Shown here one piece after another: positions 1 through 4,739 of a stretch of DNA of 8,116 bases. Positions within the stretch are counted from its first letter, which is position 1; each line of letters opens with the position of its first letter. Made by a program: the position numbers and the translations under genes. The stretch comes from an uncultured Lachnobacterium sp. (GTDB lineage: Bacteria > Bacillota > Clostridia > Lachnospirales > Lachnospiraceae). The stretch covers positions 1-8,116 of the forward strand of contig UQRC01000055.1 in assembly GCA_900543445.1 (NCBI GenBank). The letters are read 5' to 3'. Under the pieces are notes generated by a model. It made no database searches, was not told the origin of the DNA, and saw only the letters and a list, made by a program, of their open reading frames with translations.

Positions 1-66
1 TCTAATAGCGAAGAGGAGCCACTCCCCCGCGCTGTGGCTTCTTGTCTCCGCTTCGCGTCTACACTT
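1..66. repeat. 66-bp direct repeat, copy 1
   Basis: Bases 1-66 match 259-324 with one difference (C at 56, T at 314). Inside the module AGCCAC (17-22) can pair with GTGGCT (34-39) around an 11-base loop, and G-T and A-T pairs extend the stem outward. Copy 1 is cut by the window edge: the base before it is not visible, whereas copy 2 is preceded by TCGC, which completes a small TCGCT/AGCGA hairpin. Confidence 0.93.
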
Positions 67-75
67 CGTTTCGGT

Positions 76-112
76 CGTTTCAAAGCCGACATCCACTGGA
101 TGTCGTGAAACG
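76..112. repeat. Structured hairpin repeat 1
   Basis: Outer stem CGTTTCA (76-82) pairs with TGAAACG (106-112). A four-base bulge AAGC (83-86) follows, then inner stem CGACATCC (87-94) pairs with GGATGTCG (98-105) around the loop ACT. All 15 pairs are Watson-Crick. The plan is the same as in the two hairpins at 117-149 and 214-250. Confidence 0.9.
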
Positions 113-116
113 GTCA

Positions 117-149
117 GCGCAGAGCAGACGTCCACTGGACGTCTTGCGC
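117..149. repeat. Structured hairpin repeat 2
   Basis: Outer stem GCGCA (117-121) pairs with TGCGC (145-149). The bulge is GAGC (122-125), and inner stem AGACGTCC (126-133) pairs with GGACGTCT (137-144) around the loop ACT. Relative to hairpin 1, two inner pairs have changed on both arms (C-G to A-T at the base, A-T to G-C in the middle), so pairing is preserved. Confidence 0.9.
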
Positions 150-180
150 CCGTCTATCGCTTCATTCGCCCTATCCGGGG

Positions 181-193
181 CTCGAAGTTCGAG
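181..193. repeat. Small palindrome in the repeat array
   Basis: CTCGA (181-185) and TCGAG (189-193) are perfect inverted arms around the three-base loop AGT. The palindrome lies in the spacer between hairpins 2 and 3. It does not follow the bulged design of the larger hairpins. Confidence 0.7.
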
Positions 194-213
194 CGTCTAC
201 ACTTCGTTTCAGT

Positions 214-250
214 CGGCGCAAAGCCGAGGTCCACCGGACCTCGTGCGCCG
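214..250. repeat. Structured hairpin repeat 3
   Basis: Outer stem CGGCGCA (214-220) pairs with TGCGCCG (244-250). The bulge is AAGC (221-224), and inner stem CGAGGTCC (225-232) pairs with GGACCTCG (236-243) around the loop ACC. One further inner pair (C-G to G-C) changes on both arms relative to hairpins 1 and 2. Confidence 0.9.
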
Positions 251-258
251 TCTATCGC

Positions 259-324
259 TCTAATAGCGAAGAGGAGCCACTCCCCCGCGCTGTGGCTTCT
301 TGTCTCCGCTTCGTGTCTACACTT
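259..324. repeat. 66-bp direct repeat, copy 2
   Basis: This is the second copy, 258 bp downstream of the first, with 65 of 66 bases identical. TCGCT (255-259) and AGCGA (265-269) form a small hairpin at its left end. After 324 the sequence jumps straight to TGAAACGGTC, which in copy 1 lies 39 bp farther on. Copy 2 therefore looks like a deletion version of copy 1 lacking the equivalent of 67-105. Confidence 0.93.
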
Positions 325-333
325 TGAAACGGT

Positions 334-344
334 CGGCGCAGAGC
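334..344. repeat. Truncated fourth hairpin (left arm only)
   Basis: CGGCGCA (334-340) followed by GAGC (341-344) reproduces the left outer arm and bulge of the hairpin family. The next bases, TGCAAAG, do not continue into the inner stem, and no right arm follows. This marks the right boundary of the array. Confidence 0.75.
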
Positions 345-354
345 TGCAAAGTTA

Positions 355-383
355 TTGTGTGATAATTATATTGATGATACAAT
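355..383 (+). promoter_or_regulatory. Probable sigma70 promoter for the hydrolase
   Basis: A -35-like TTGTGT (355-360, three of six consensus bases) is followed 17 bp later by TACAAT (378-383, five of six). It lies in the AT-rich stretch between the repeat array and the gene and would start transcription near 390. The good -10 and the ideal spacing support it; the -35 is weak. Confidence 0.5.
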
Positions 384-434
384 TGAGCTATGTTGATTGC
401 TTAGGATTGGAAAGTGACAATCGGAGGTAGTGTT

Positions 435-1334
435 ATGTCAGAGCTGAGTGATAAGATTCGAAGAGAATTCAAGAAGAGTGACGATGTGCGTGATGCGGGG
501 CTTACGACACCGGATTATGTGGAGCGTTATGATGATATTGTTTATGGTGATACGGATCCTGCGATGCAGGTGTTAGATGTGTACCGCCCGAAGGAAAGGC
601 AGGGTGAGACGCTGCCGGTCATTGTCAGTGTGCATGGCGGAGGCTGGGTATATGGCGATAAGGAGTTGTACCAGTATTATTGTATGAGTCTTGTGCAGCA
701 TGGATTTGCTGTGGTGAATTTTACATACCGGCTTGCACCGGAGCACAAGTTCCCGGCGGCGATTGAAGATACGAATCTTGTGATGCAATTTGTGATGGAG
801 CATGCGAGGGAGTATGGCTTTGACACGGAAAATATTTTTGCGGTTGGTGATTCGGCCGGTGCGCACAATCTCGGAATCTATGCGGGGATCTGCACGAGCC
901 AGAAGAGAGCTGCAGAGTTTCCGTTTGATGTGCCAAAGAATTTTAAGCTGCGGGCGATTGCACTCAACTGTGGTGTCTATGAGATTCATAAGACGAAGGA
1001 TGAGGACAATCTGGATGCTCAATTGATGCAGGAATATCTGCCGGGTGGCGGAACACCACAGGAGATGGATCTTGTAAACGTATTGCGTGGAATCACGGAG
1101 AATTATCCGCCGACACTTTATATGACCTGTACCGGTGATTTTCTGCAGAATCAGACACCTGCGTTACAGCGGACATTGCTTAAAAACGAAGTCCCGCAGG
1201 AATTTCTCTACTATAGAAGAAAAGGTTCGAATCTGGGACATGTATTTCATCTGAATATGAAGCTTGCTATTGCGCATGAATGCAATGAGCGGGAATGCGC
1301 ATTCTTCCGAAGCTGGATGAATCGTGAAGCGTAA
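435..1334 (+). CDS. Alpha/beta hydrolase, HSL-type esterase/lipase
   Basis: This 299-residue protein is a likely cytosolic carboxylic-ester hydrolase of the alpha/beta-hydrolase fold-3 (hormone-sensitive lipase, Aes-like) family. It has the oxyanion-hole motif HGGGW (residues 67-71) and the nucleophile elbow GDSAG (138-142) with Ser140. Probable Asp235 (in TGDFLQNQ) and His269 (in NLGHVFH) complete the triad. YRLAPEHKFPAAIED (98-112) is also typical of the family. There is no signal peptide or membrane segment. Start ATG 435 is chosen because GGAGG (423-427) lies 7 nt upstream; an in-frame GTG at 414 would lie before that site. The gene appears to be a single transcription unit, with a promoter near 355-383 and a terminator at 1353-1386. 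The natural substrate cannot be told from sequence; a small acyl or acetyl ester is the usual guess. Confidence 0.92.
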   Translation: MSELSDKIRREFKKSDDVRDAGLTTPDYVERYDDIVYGDTDPAMQVLDVYRPKERQGETLPVIVSVHGGGWVYGDKELYQYYCMSLVQHGFAVVNFTYRLAPEHKFPAAIEDTNLVMQFVMEHAREYGFDTENIFAVGDSAGAHNLGIYAGICTSQKRAAEFPFDVPKNFKLRAIALNCGVYEIHKTKDEDNLDAQLMQEYLPGGGTPQEMDLVNVLRGITENYPPTLYMTCTGDFLQNQTPALQRTLLKNEVPQEFLYYRRKGSNLGHVFHLNMKLAIAHECNERECAFFRSWMNREA

Positions 1335-1352
1335 AAGATGATCGGTAAATGA

Positions 1353-1386
1353 AAAGAAGGATGCCTGTCATGCGGCATCCTTTTTT
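1353..1386. terminator. Bidirectional intrinsic terminator between convergent genes
   Basis: AAGGATGCC (1357-1365) pairs with GGCATCCTT (1374-1382) around an 8-base loop. On the plus strand the right arm runs into a T tract (1381-1386), ending the hydrolase transcript. On the minus strand the A-rich left flank (1352-1358) reads as TTCTTTTC, so the same hairpin can end the VTT gene transcript. The TGA stop of the VTT gene (1370-1368) lies in the loop. Confidence 0.88.
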
Positions 1387-2066
1387 GCAGAGCGTTTGTT
1401 GTGAATGCGGTAGAACACGATGCCGATGACATAAAGGACAATGATCGCTGCCAACAGAATGACCGCAAGATGATACTGTTCGCTTCCCAAGGCGCTTCCA
1501 CTTAATGCAGACAGCAGGATTGCGGGAATCCGGCCGATGCCGCAGATGAAGATCCAATGCGACAGTTTCATGTCGGTCAGTCCGACCAGATAAGATAATA
1601 GATCCTTAGGAGTTCCAGGTATGAGGAAAAGCAAAAAGATAATGCTTTCTGAACGCCTGGAACTTCTTAATATATGCACGGATTCAATTTTCTCCCGGCT
1701 TACAAACAATTCTACAAAACGGATGCCGAATTTCTTGACGAAAAGGAAGATGGCAACGCTTGCGACGGTCATTGCGATATCGCAGATGAGTGTGCCTTTT
1801 ATGACGCCGAAAGCGTATCCGGCTCCGATTTCAAATGGTCCGCCCGGGATGATCGCAAGCAGTACCTGCAGGATGACCATGCCCATGAAGGCGAGTACGC
1901 CAAGGATGCCTTTTTCGTTGACCCATATCTGGAATTTCTCCGGCTCGGAAACGAACTGTACGAGAGGTCTGCCAATGTAATATCCCAATATGCAGATGAA
2001 AATGACTGCGAGGATTGCAAGAATTAATTGTGTCATTTGTCTTGCGGATAATTTTTTTCTATTCAT
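1368..2066 (-). CDS. TVP38/TMEM64-like VTT-domain (DedA-like) membrane protein
   Basis: This 232-residue multi-spanning membrane protein belongs to the VTT/SNARE-associated (TVP38, DedA-related) superfamily. Some members have been linked to lipid scrambling or membrane homeostasis; no specific substrate can be given here. There is one N-terminal helix (about 12-31) and helices near 54-74, 90-111, 142-163 and 197-219. Signature regions are GGPFEIGAGYAFG (75-87), the motif IPGTPKDLLSYLVGL (149-163) and GIGRIP (176-181). The tail is basic (KRSAKKDAA). ATG 2066 is preferred: on the minus strand AAAGG ends 6 nt upstream. Earlier in-frame ATGs at 2099 and 2090 lack a ribosome binding site. It converges on the hydrolase and has its own promoter at 2183-2155. 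The family call is firm, the cellular role is not. Confidence 0.9.
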   Translation of the reverse strand: MNRKKLSARQMTQLILAILAVIFICILGYYIGRPLVQFVSEPEKFQIWVNEKGILGVLAFMGMVILQVLLAIIPGGPFEIGAGYAFGVIKGTLICDIAMTVASVAIFLFVKKFGIRFVELFVSREKIESVHILRSSRRSESIIFLLFLIPGTPKDLLSYLVGLTDMKLSHWIFICGIGRIPAILLSALSGSALGSEQYHLAVILLAAIIVLYVIGIVFYRIHNKRSAKKDAA

Positions 2067-2123
2067 AATCGACCTTTCTGCGAAAGCCATAATACGCATA
2101 TTTCATTTGATGATGGATGCTGA

Positions 2124-2159
2124 CTTCGATAATTTCAATATATTTGATAATCTCAATAT
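2124..2159. repeat. Two tandem 18-bp repeats at the VTT gene promoter
   Basis: CTTCGATAATTTCAATAT (2124-2141) is followed directly by ATTTGATAATCTCAATAT (2142-2159), a head-to-tail pair matching at 14 of 18 positions. The second unit overlaps the -10 box of the minus-strand promoter and the first lies in the early transcribed region, where a repressor or activator could bind. Each unit contains a partial dyad of the form T(T/C)GA-N5-TCAA. A regulatory role is inference; slippage in AT-rich DNA is the alternative. Confidence 0.6.
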
Positions 2160-2183
2160 AGAAGTCTTGTTTCGGTAAGTCAA
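2155..2183 (-). promoter_or_regulatory. Sigma70 promoter for the VTT membrane protein gene
   Basis: Read on the minus strand, TTGACT (2183-2178) and TATATT (2160-2155) are separated by exactly 17 bp, with five of six consensus bases in each box. Transcription would begin near 2148, giving a leader of about 82 nt before ATG 2066. Confidence 0.8.
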
Positions 2184-2220
2184 TTCTATTCATAAAATCC
2201 TAATATTTTTTTAGGAGCTC

Positions 2221-2248
2221 TTCACATTTCCACAAAATCTCCTATAAT
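2221..2248 (+). promoter_or_regulatory. Sigma70 promoter for the dihydrouridine synthase gene
   Basis: TTCACA (2221-2226, five of six) and a perfect TATAAT (2243-2248) are separated by 16 bp. Transcription would start near 2255. The promoter is divergent from the VTT gene promoter, whose -35 box lies 38 bp away. A weak inverted repeat, TCCTAA (2198-2203) and TTAGGA (2211-2216), lies just upstream. Confidence 0.8.
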
Positions 2249-2258
2249 AGAAGGAGCA

Positions 2259-2311
2259 CGCGTTGTGCCGGAACTTATCTGACCAATATAAATATTCGGC
2301 AGGCACACGCG
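2259..2311 (+). promoter_or_regulatory. Foldable 5' leader of dus with alternative stems
   Basis: CGCG-T-TGTGCC (2259-2269) can pair with GGCACACGCG (2302-2311) as a 10-bp stem with one bulged T. Alternatively TGCCG (2266-2270) can pair with CGGCA (2297-2301). The two stems share 2266-2269 and cannot form together. No T tract follows, so this is not an intrinsic terminator. It does not match any riboswitch class I recognise. A control role is inference. Confidence 0.4.
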
Positions 2312-2338
2312 CAAGACGAACGGATATAGGAGATTTGT

Positions 2339-3253
2339 ATGCAGTTTTATTTGGCTCCGTTAGAAGGAATTACGGGATACATTGTGCGAAATGCGTTCGC
2401 GCATCATTTCCCGTATATTGATAAATATTTTACGCCGTTTTTCCCGGCAGCAAAGAAGATGAATAAGAAGATTGTGAGGGATCTGATTCCGGAAAACAAT
2501 CCGGGGATTACACTTGTTCCGCAGCTGATGCTAAACGATGCCGAGGATCTTCGGATGATGGGCGCGCAGCTGGAGCAGATGGGTTTTACAACGGTGAACT
2601 TAAATTGCGGATGTCCGTCCGGAACGGTCGTTTCAAAGAATCGTGGCGCAGGAATTCTAAAGAATCCGGACGAATTGGACCGTTTTCTGGAAAAGGCGTT
2701 TGCTATCTGCCCGCTTTCGATTTCCGTGAAGACGCGGATCGGGATGGAGCGCGAGGATGAATGGGAGCGCCTTTGCGAGATTTATGCGAGATATCCGATG
2801 GAAGAGCTGATCGTCCATCCGCGAGTGCAAAGTGATTATTATAGCAATACACCGCGCATGGATGCGTTCGCGATGGCGGTGGAGAAGATCAAGGTGCCGC
2901 TGTGTTATAACGGAGATATTAATACGGTGGAAGATTATGAGCGGATCCATACGCTTTTCCCGGAAGTGGATCGTGTGATGATCGGAAGAGGGCTTCTGGC
3001 AGATCCGGGACTGATCGGGGAGATCAAGGGAGAAGCGAAGCCGACAAAGCAACAGATTAAGGTATTTCACGATGAGATCGTGCAGGGATATGCAGAGATT
3101 TTTTCCGGGGATAAGGATGTCGTGGGACATATGAAGGAACTGTGGTTTTATCTGATTACGCTTTTTCCGGAGAAAAGAGACTGCTTAAAAAAGATCCAGA
3201 AATGTCACGATATGGTGGAATACCGACTGATAGTACAACAAATATTATCATAG
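2339..3253 (+). CDS. dus: tRNA-dihydrouridine synthase
   Basis: This is a 304-residue FMN-dependent TIM-barrel enzyme that reduces specific uridines of tRNA to dihydrouridine using NADPH (COG0042/Dus family). Evidence: an APLEGIT N-terminal FMN-site motif (residues 6-12); NLNCGCPSG (87-95), with Cys92 as the likely catalytic acid; KTRIG (131-135); HPR (160-162); NGDI (191-194); and IGRGLLADPGL (215-225), the C-terminal phosphate-binding region. Which tRNA position it modifies cannot be read from the sequence, and the paralogue class (DusA, B or C) is not assigned. The start is firm: AGGAG (2328-2332) lies 6 nt before ATG 2339. It is transcribed from its own promoter at 2221-2248. No intrinsic terminator is visible after it, so read-through into thyA is possible. 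Confidence 0.95.
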   Translation: MQFYLAPLEGITGYIVRNAFAHHFPYIDKYFTPFFPAAKKMNKKIVRDLIPENNPGITLVPQLMLNDAEDLRMMGAQLEQMGFTTVNLNCGCPSGTVVSKNRGAGILKNPDELDRFLEKAFAICPLSISVKTRIGMEREDEWERLCEIYARYPMEELIVHPRVQSDYYSNTPRMDAFAMAVEKIKVPLCYNGDINTVEDYERIHTLFPEVDRVMIGRGLLADPGLIGEIKGEAKPTKQQIKVFHDEIVQGYAEIFSGDKDVVGHMKELWFYLITLFPEKRDCLKKIQKCHDMVEYRLIVQQILS

Positions 3254-3279
3254 ACTTTTTTTGTGAAATTCGGTAAAAT
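3251..3279 (+). promoter_or_regulatory. Probable promoter of the thyA-folA-ilv run
   Basis: TAGACT (3251-3256, four of six) and TAAAAT (3274-3279, five of six) are separated by 17 bp. The -35 box includes the TAG stop codon of the dihydrouridine synthase gene, so the promoter begins inside the end of that gene. Transcription would start near 3286, giving a leader of about 76 nt before GTG 3362. Confidence 0.5.
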
Positions 3280-3361
3280 AAAGCCTTAGAGAAAATATTT
3301 CAGATTTTGAAAATAAAATGAATCAATGGAAGAATTTGCATAAGGAAGGCGAGGAGATACT

Positions 3362-4210
3362 GTGAGTTTAGCAGACAAGATATTTGTAGATATGTGTAAT
3401 GATATATTGGAGAACGGGACAAGCACCGAGGGTGAGAAGGTCCGCCCGCATTGGGAGGACGGAACGAGCGCCTATACGATCAAGAAATTCGGCGTGGTCA
3501 ACCGTTATGATCTGTCGAAGGAGTTCCCGGCGATCACGCTTCGTAAGACGGCCATCAAGACCTGTACGGAGGAGATGCTTTGGATCTGGCAGAGAAAATC
3601 CAACAATATCCACGATCTGAAGAGTACGGTATGGGATGAATGGGCGGATGAAGACGGCTCCATCGGTAAGGCGTATGGTTACCAGCTGGCACAGAAGCAC
3701 CAGTACAAGGAAGGCATGATGGATCAGGTGGATCGTGTGATCTATGATCTGAAGAACAATCCGTTCAGCAGACGAATCCTTACGAATATTTACGTGCATC
3801 AGGATCTGCATGAGATGAATCTGTATCCGTGTGCGTACAGTATGACATTTAATGTAACACAGAAGCCGGGGGATGATAAGCTGACGCTTAATGCAATCTT
3901 AAACCAGCGTTCGCAGGATGTGCTTGCGGCTAATAACTGGAATGTATGTCAGTATGCGGTACTCATGCATATGCTTGCGCAGGTGTGTGATATGAAGGTG
4001 GGCGAGCTGGTGCATGTGATCGCGGATGCACATATTTATGACCGTCATGTGCCGCTTGTGAAGGAGCTGATCTCACGTGAGCAGCATCCGGCACCGAAAT
4101 TCTGGCTGAATCCTGAGATTAAGGACTTCTACCAGTTTACAACGGATGATATTAAGATTACGGACTATGTGACCGGTCCGCAGATTAAAGATATACCAAT
4201 TGCTATCTAA
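3362..4210 (+). CDS. thyA: Thymidylate synthase, Bacillus ThyA-like type
   Basis: This 282-residue cytosolic enzyme methylates dUMP to dTMP with 5,10-methylenetetrahydrofolate, producing dihydrofolate. Landmarks are EMLWIWQ (71-77), WDEWADEDGSIG (91-102), NNPFSRR (132-138, phosphate-binding arginines), YPC (155-157) with nucleophile Cys157, QRSQD (182-186), Asn194, and DAHIY (222-226). The E. coli enzyme has His after the catalytic Cys and QRSCDVFLGLPFN; here they are Ala158 and QRSQDVLAANNWN. From memory, Bacillus subtilis ThyA also lacks that His, and it shares the ELLWIWQ-KSN and NPEVKDFYNF-like regions, so this is probably a natural subtype. The start is GTG 3362, with GAGGAG (3351-3356) 5 nt upstream. 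folA follows 35 nt after its stop. Confidence 0.96.
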   Translation: MSLADKIFVDMCNDILENGTSTEGEKVRPHWEDGTSAYTIKKFGVVNRYDLSKEFPAITLRKTAIKTCTEEMLWIWQRKSNNIHDLKSTVWDEWADEDGSIGKAYGYQLAQKHQYKEGMMDQVDRVIYDLKNNPFSRRILTNIYVHQDLHEMNLYPCAYSMTFNVTQKPGDDKLTLNAILNQRSQDVLAANNWNVCQYAVLMHMLAQVCDMKVGELVHVIADAHIYDRHVPLVKELISREQHPAPKFWLNPEIKDFYQFTTDDIKITDYVTGPQIKDIPIAI

Positions 4211-4245
4211 ATTGTGTCGAATTTTCCATGGAGGATATACAGATT

Positions 4246-4737
4246 ATGAATCTTATTGCAGCAGTGGATCGCAACTGGGCGATCGGCAAGAATAACGAAT
4301 TATTAGTACGCATTCCGATGGATCAGAAGTTCTTTCGGGAGACAACCACGGGGAAGGTCGTCGTCATGGGGCGGAAGACCTTAGAGAGTTTTCCGAATGG
4401 TCTTCCGCTGAAGAACCGCACGAACATTGTATTAACACACAATCCAAATTATGCGGTGAAGGATGCCATCATTGTGCATTCACTGGATGAGCTGCACGAG
4501 GAACTGAAGAAATACAATAGCGAGGATATTTATGTCATCGGCGGCGAGAAGATCTACGAGCAGCTTCTTGACGAATGCGATGTCGCTCATATCACGAAGA
4601 TCGATTATGCTTACGATGCGGATGCGCACTTCCCGAATCTGGATGAGAAGCCGGAGTGGGTGGTTACCGCAGACAGCGAGGAGCAGACCTATTTTGATCT
4701 GGAGTTCTATTTCTATAAATACGAGAGAAGAAAGTAG
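4246..4737 (+). CDS. folA: Dihydrofolate reductase
   Basis: This 163-residue NADPH-dependent enzyme reduces dihydrofolate to tetrahydrofolate and so recycles the product of ThyA encoded just upstream. It is the usual target of trimethoprim. Motifs: LIAAVDRNWAIGKNN (residues 3-17), IPMDQKFF (23-30) with catalytic acidic residue Asp26 and Phe30, MGRKTLES (41-48) for NADPH binding, YVIGGEKIYEQLL (96-108), and ITKID (116-120). The position of E. coli Trp22 is Val21 here. ATG 4246 is chosen because GGAGG (4230-4234) lies 11 nt upstream and MNLIAAVD is the normal DHFR beginning. An in-frame ATG at 4228 overlaps that GGAGG and would add six residues. The stop is only 2 bp from the next start, so the downstream gene is probably translationally coupled. 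Confidence 0.95.
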   Translation: MNLIAAVDRNWAIGKNNELLVRIPMDQKFFRETTTGKVVVMGRKTLESFPNGLPLKNRTNIVLTHNPNYAVKDAIIVHSLDELHEELKKYNSEDIYVIGGEKIYEQLLDECDVAHITKIDYAYDADAHFPNLDEKPEWVVTADSEEQTYFDLEFYFYKYERRK

Positions 4738-4739
4738 TA

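Larger units (their letters stand above)
1..344. repeat. Mosaic array of structured intergenic repeats
   Basis: This gene-free stretch is built from repeated modules and is much richer in G+C than the AT-rich DNA beginning near 345. It contains two copies of a 66-bp module (1-66 and 259-324), two copies of a linker around CGTCTACACTTCGTTTC (56-72 and 194-210), three complete hairpins of one design, and a truncated fourth at 334-344. The array begins mid-module at base 1, so it continues beyond the left edge. Its abrupt end just upstream of the hydrolase promoter suggests an inserted or expanded intergenic element. No transposase, terminal inverted repeats or target-site duplication can be seen, so mobility is unproven. 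An open frame runs from TTG 42 to 263, but it has no ribosome binding site and its sequence follows the repeats, so I do not call it a gene. Family identity is unknown to me. Confidence 0.88.

Noticed and set aside
42..263. A 73-residue open frame across the repeat array
   Set aside because: It starts with TTG without a ribosome binding site, its sequence is dictated by the palindromic repeats, and it contains no recognisable domain.
1..344. CRISPR array
   Set aside because: Repeats are irregular in length and spacing, no uniform 30-40 bp spacers occur, and no cas gene is present.
1..344. Insertion sequence or integrated phage remnant
   Set aside because: There is no transposase or integrase fragment, no terminal inverted repeats, and no target duplication visible.
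414..434. Upstream GTG start for the hydrolase
   Set aside because: The good GGAGG site lies after this GTG and is correctly spaced for ATG 435.
2067..2099. Longer N-terminus for the VTT protein from ATG 2099 or 2090
   Set aside because: No ribosome binding site precedes either codon, while ATG 2066 has AAAGG at 6 nt and gives a normal basic N-terminus before the first helix.
3291..3317. Possible terminator between dus and thyA
   Set aside because: The only hairpin (TTTCA/TGAAA) has a 5-bp AT-rich stem and no proper T tract after it.
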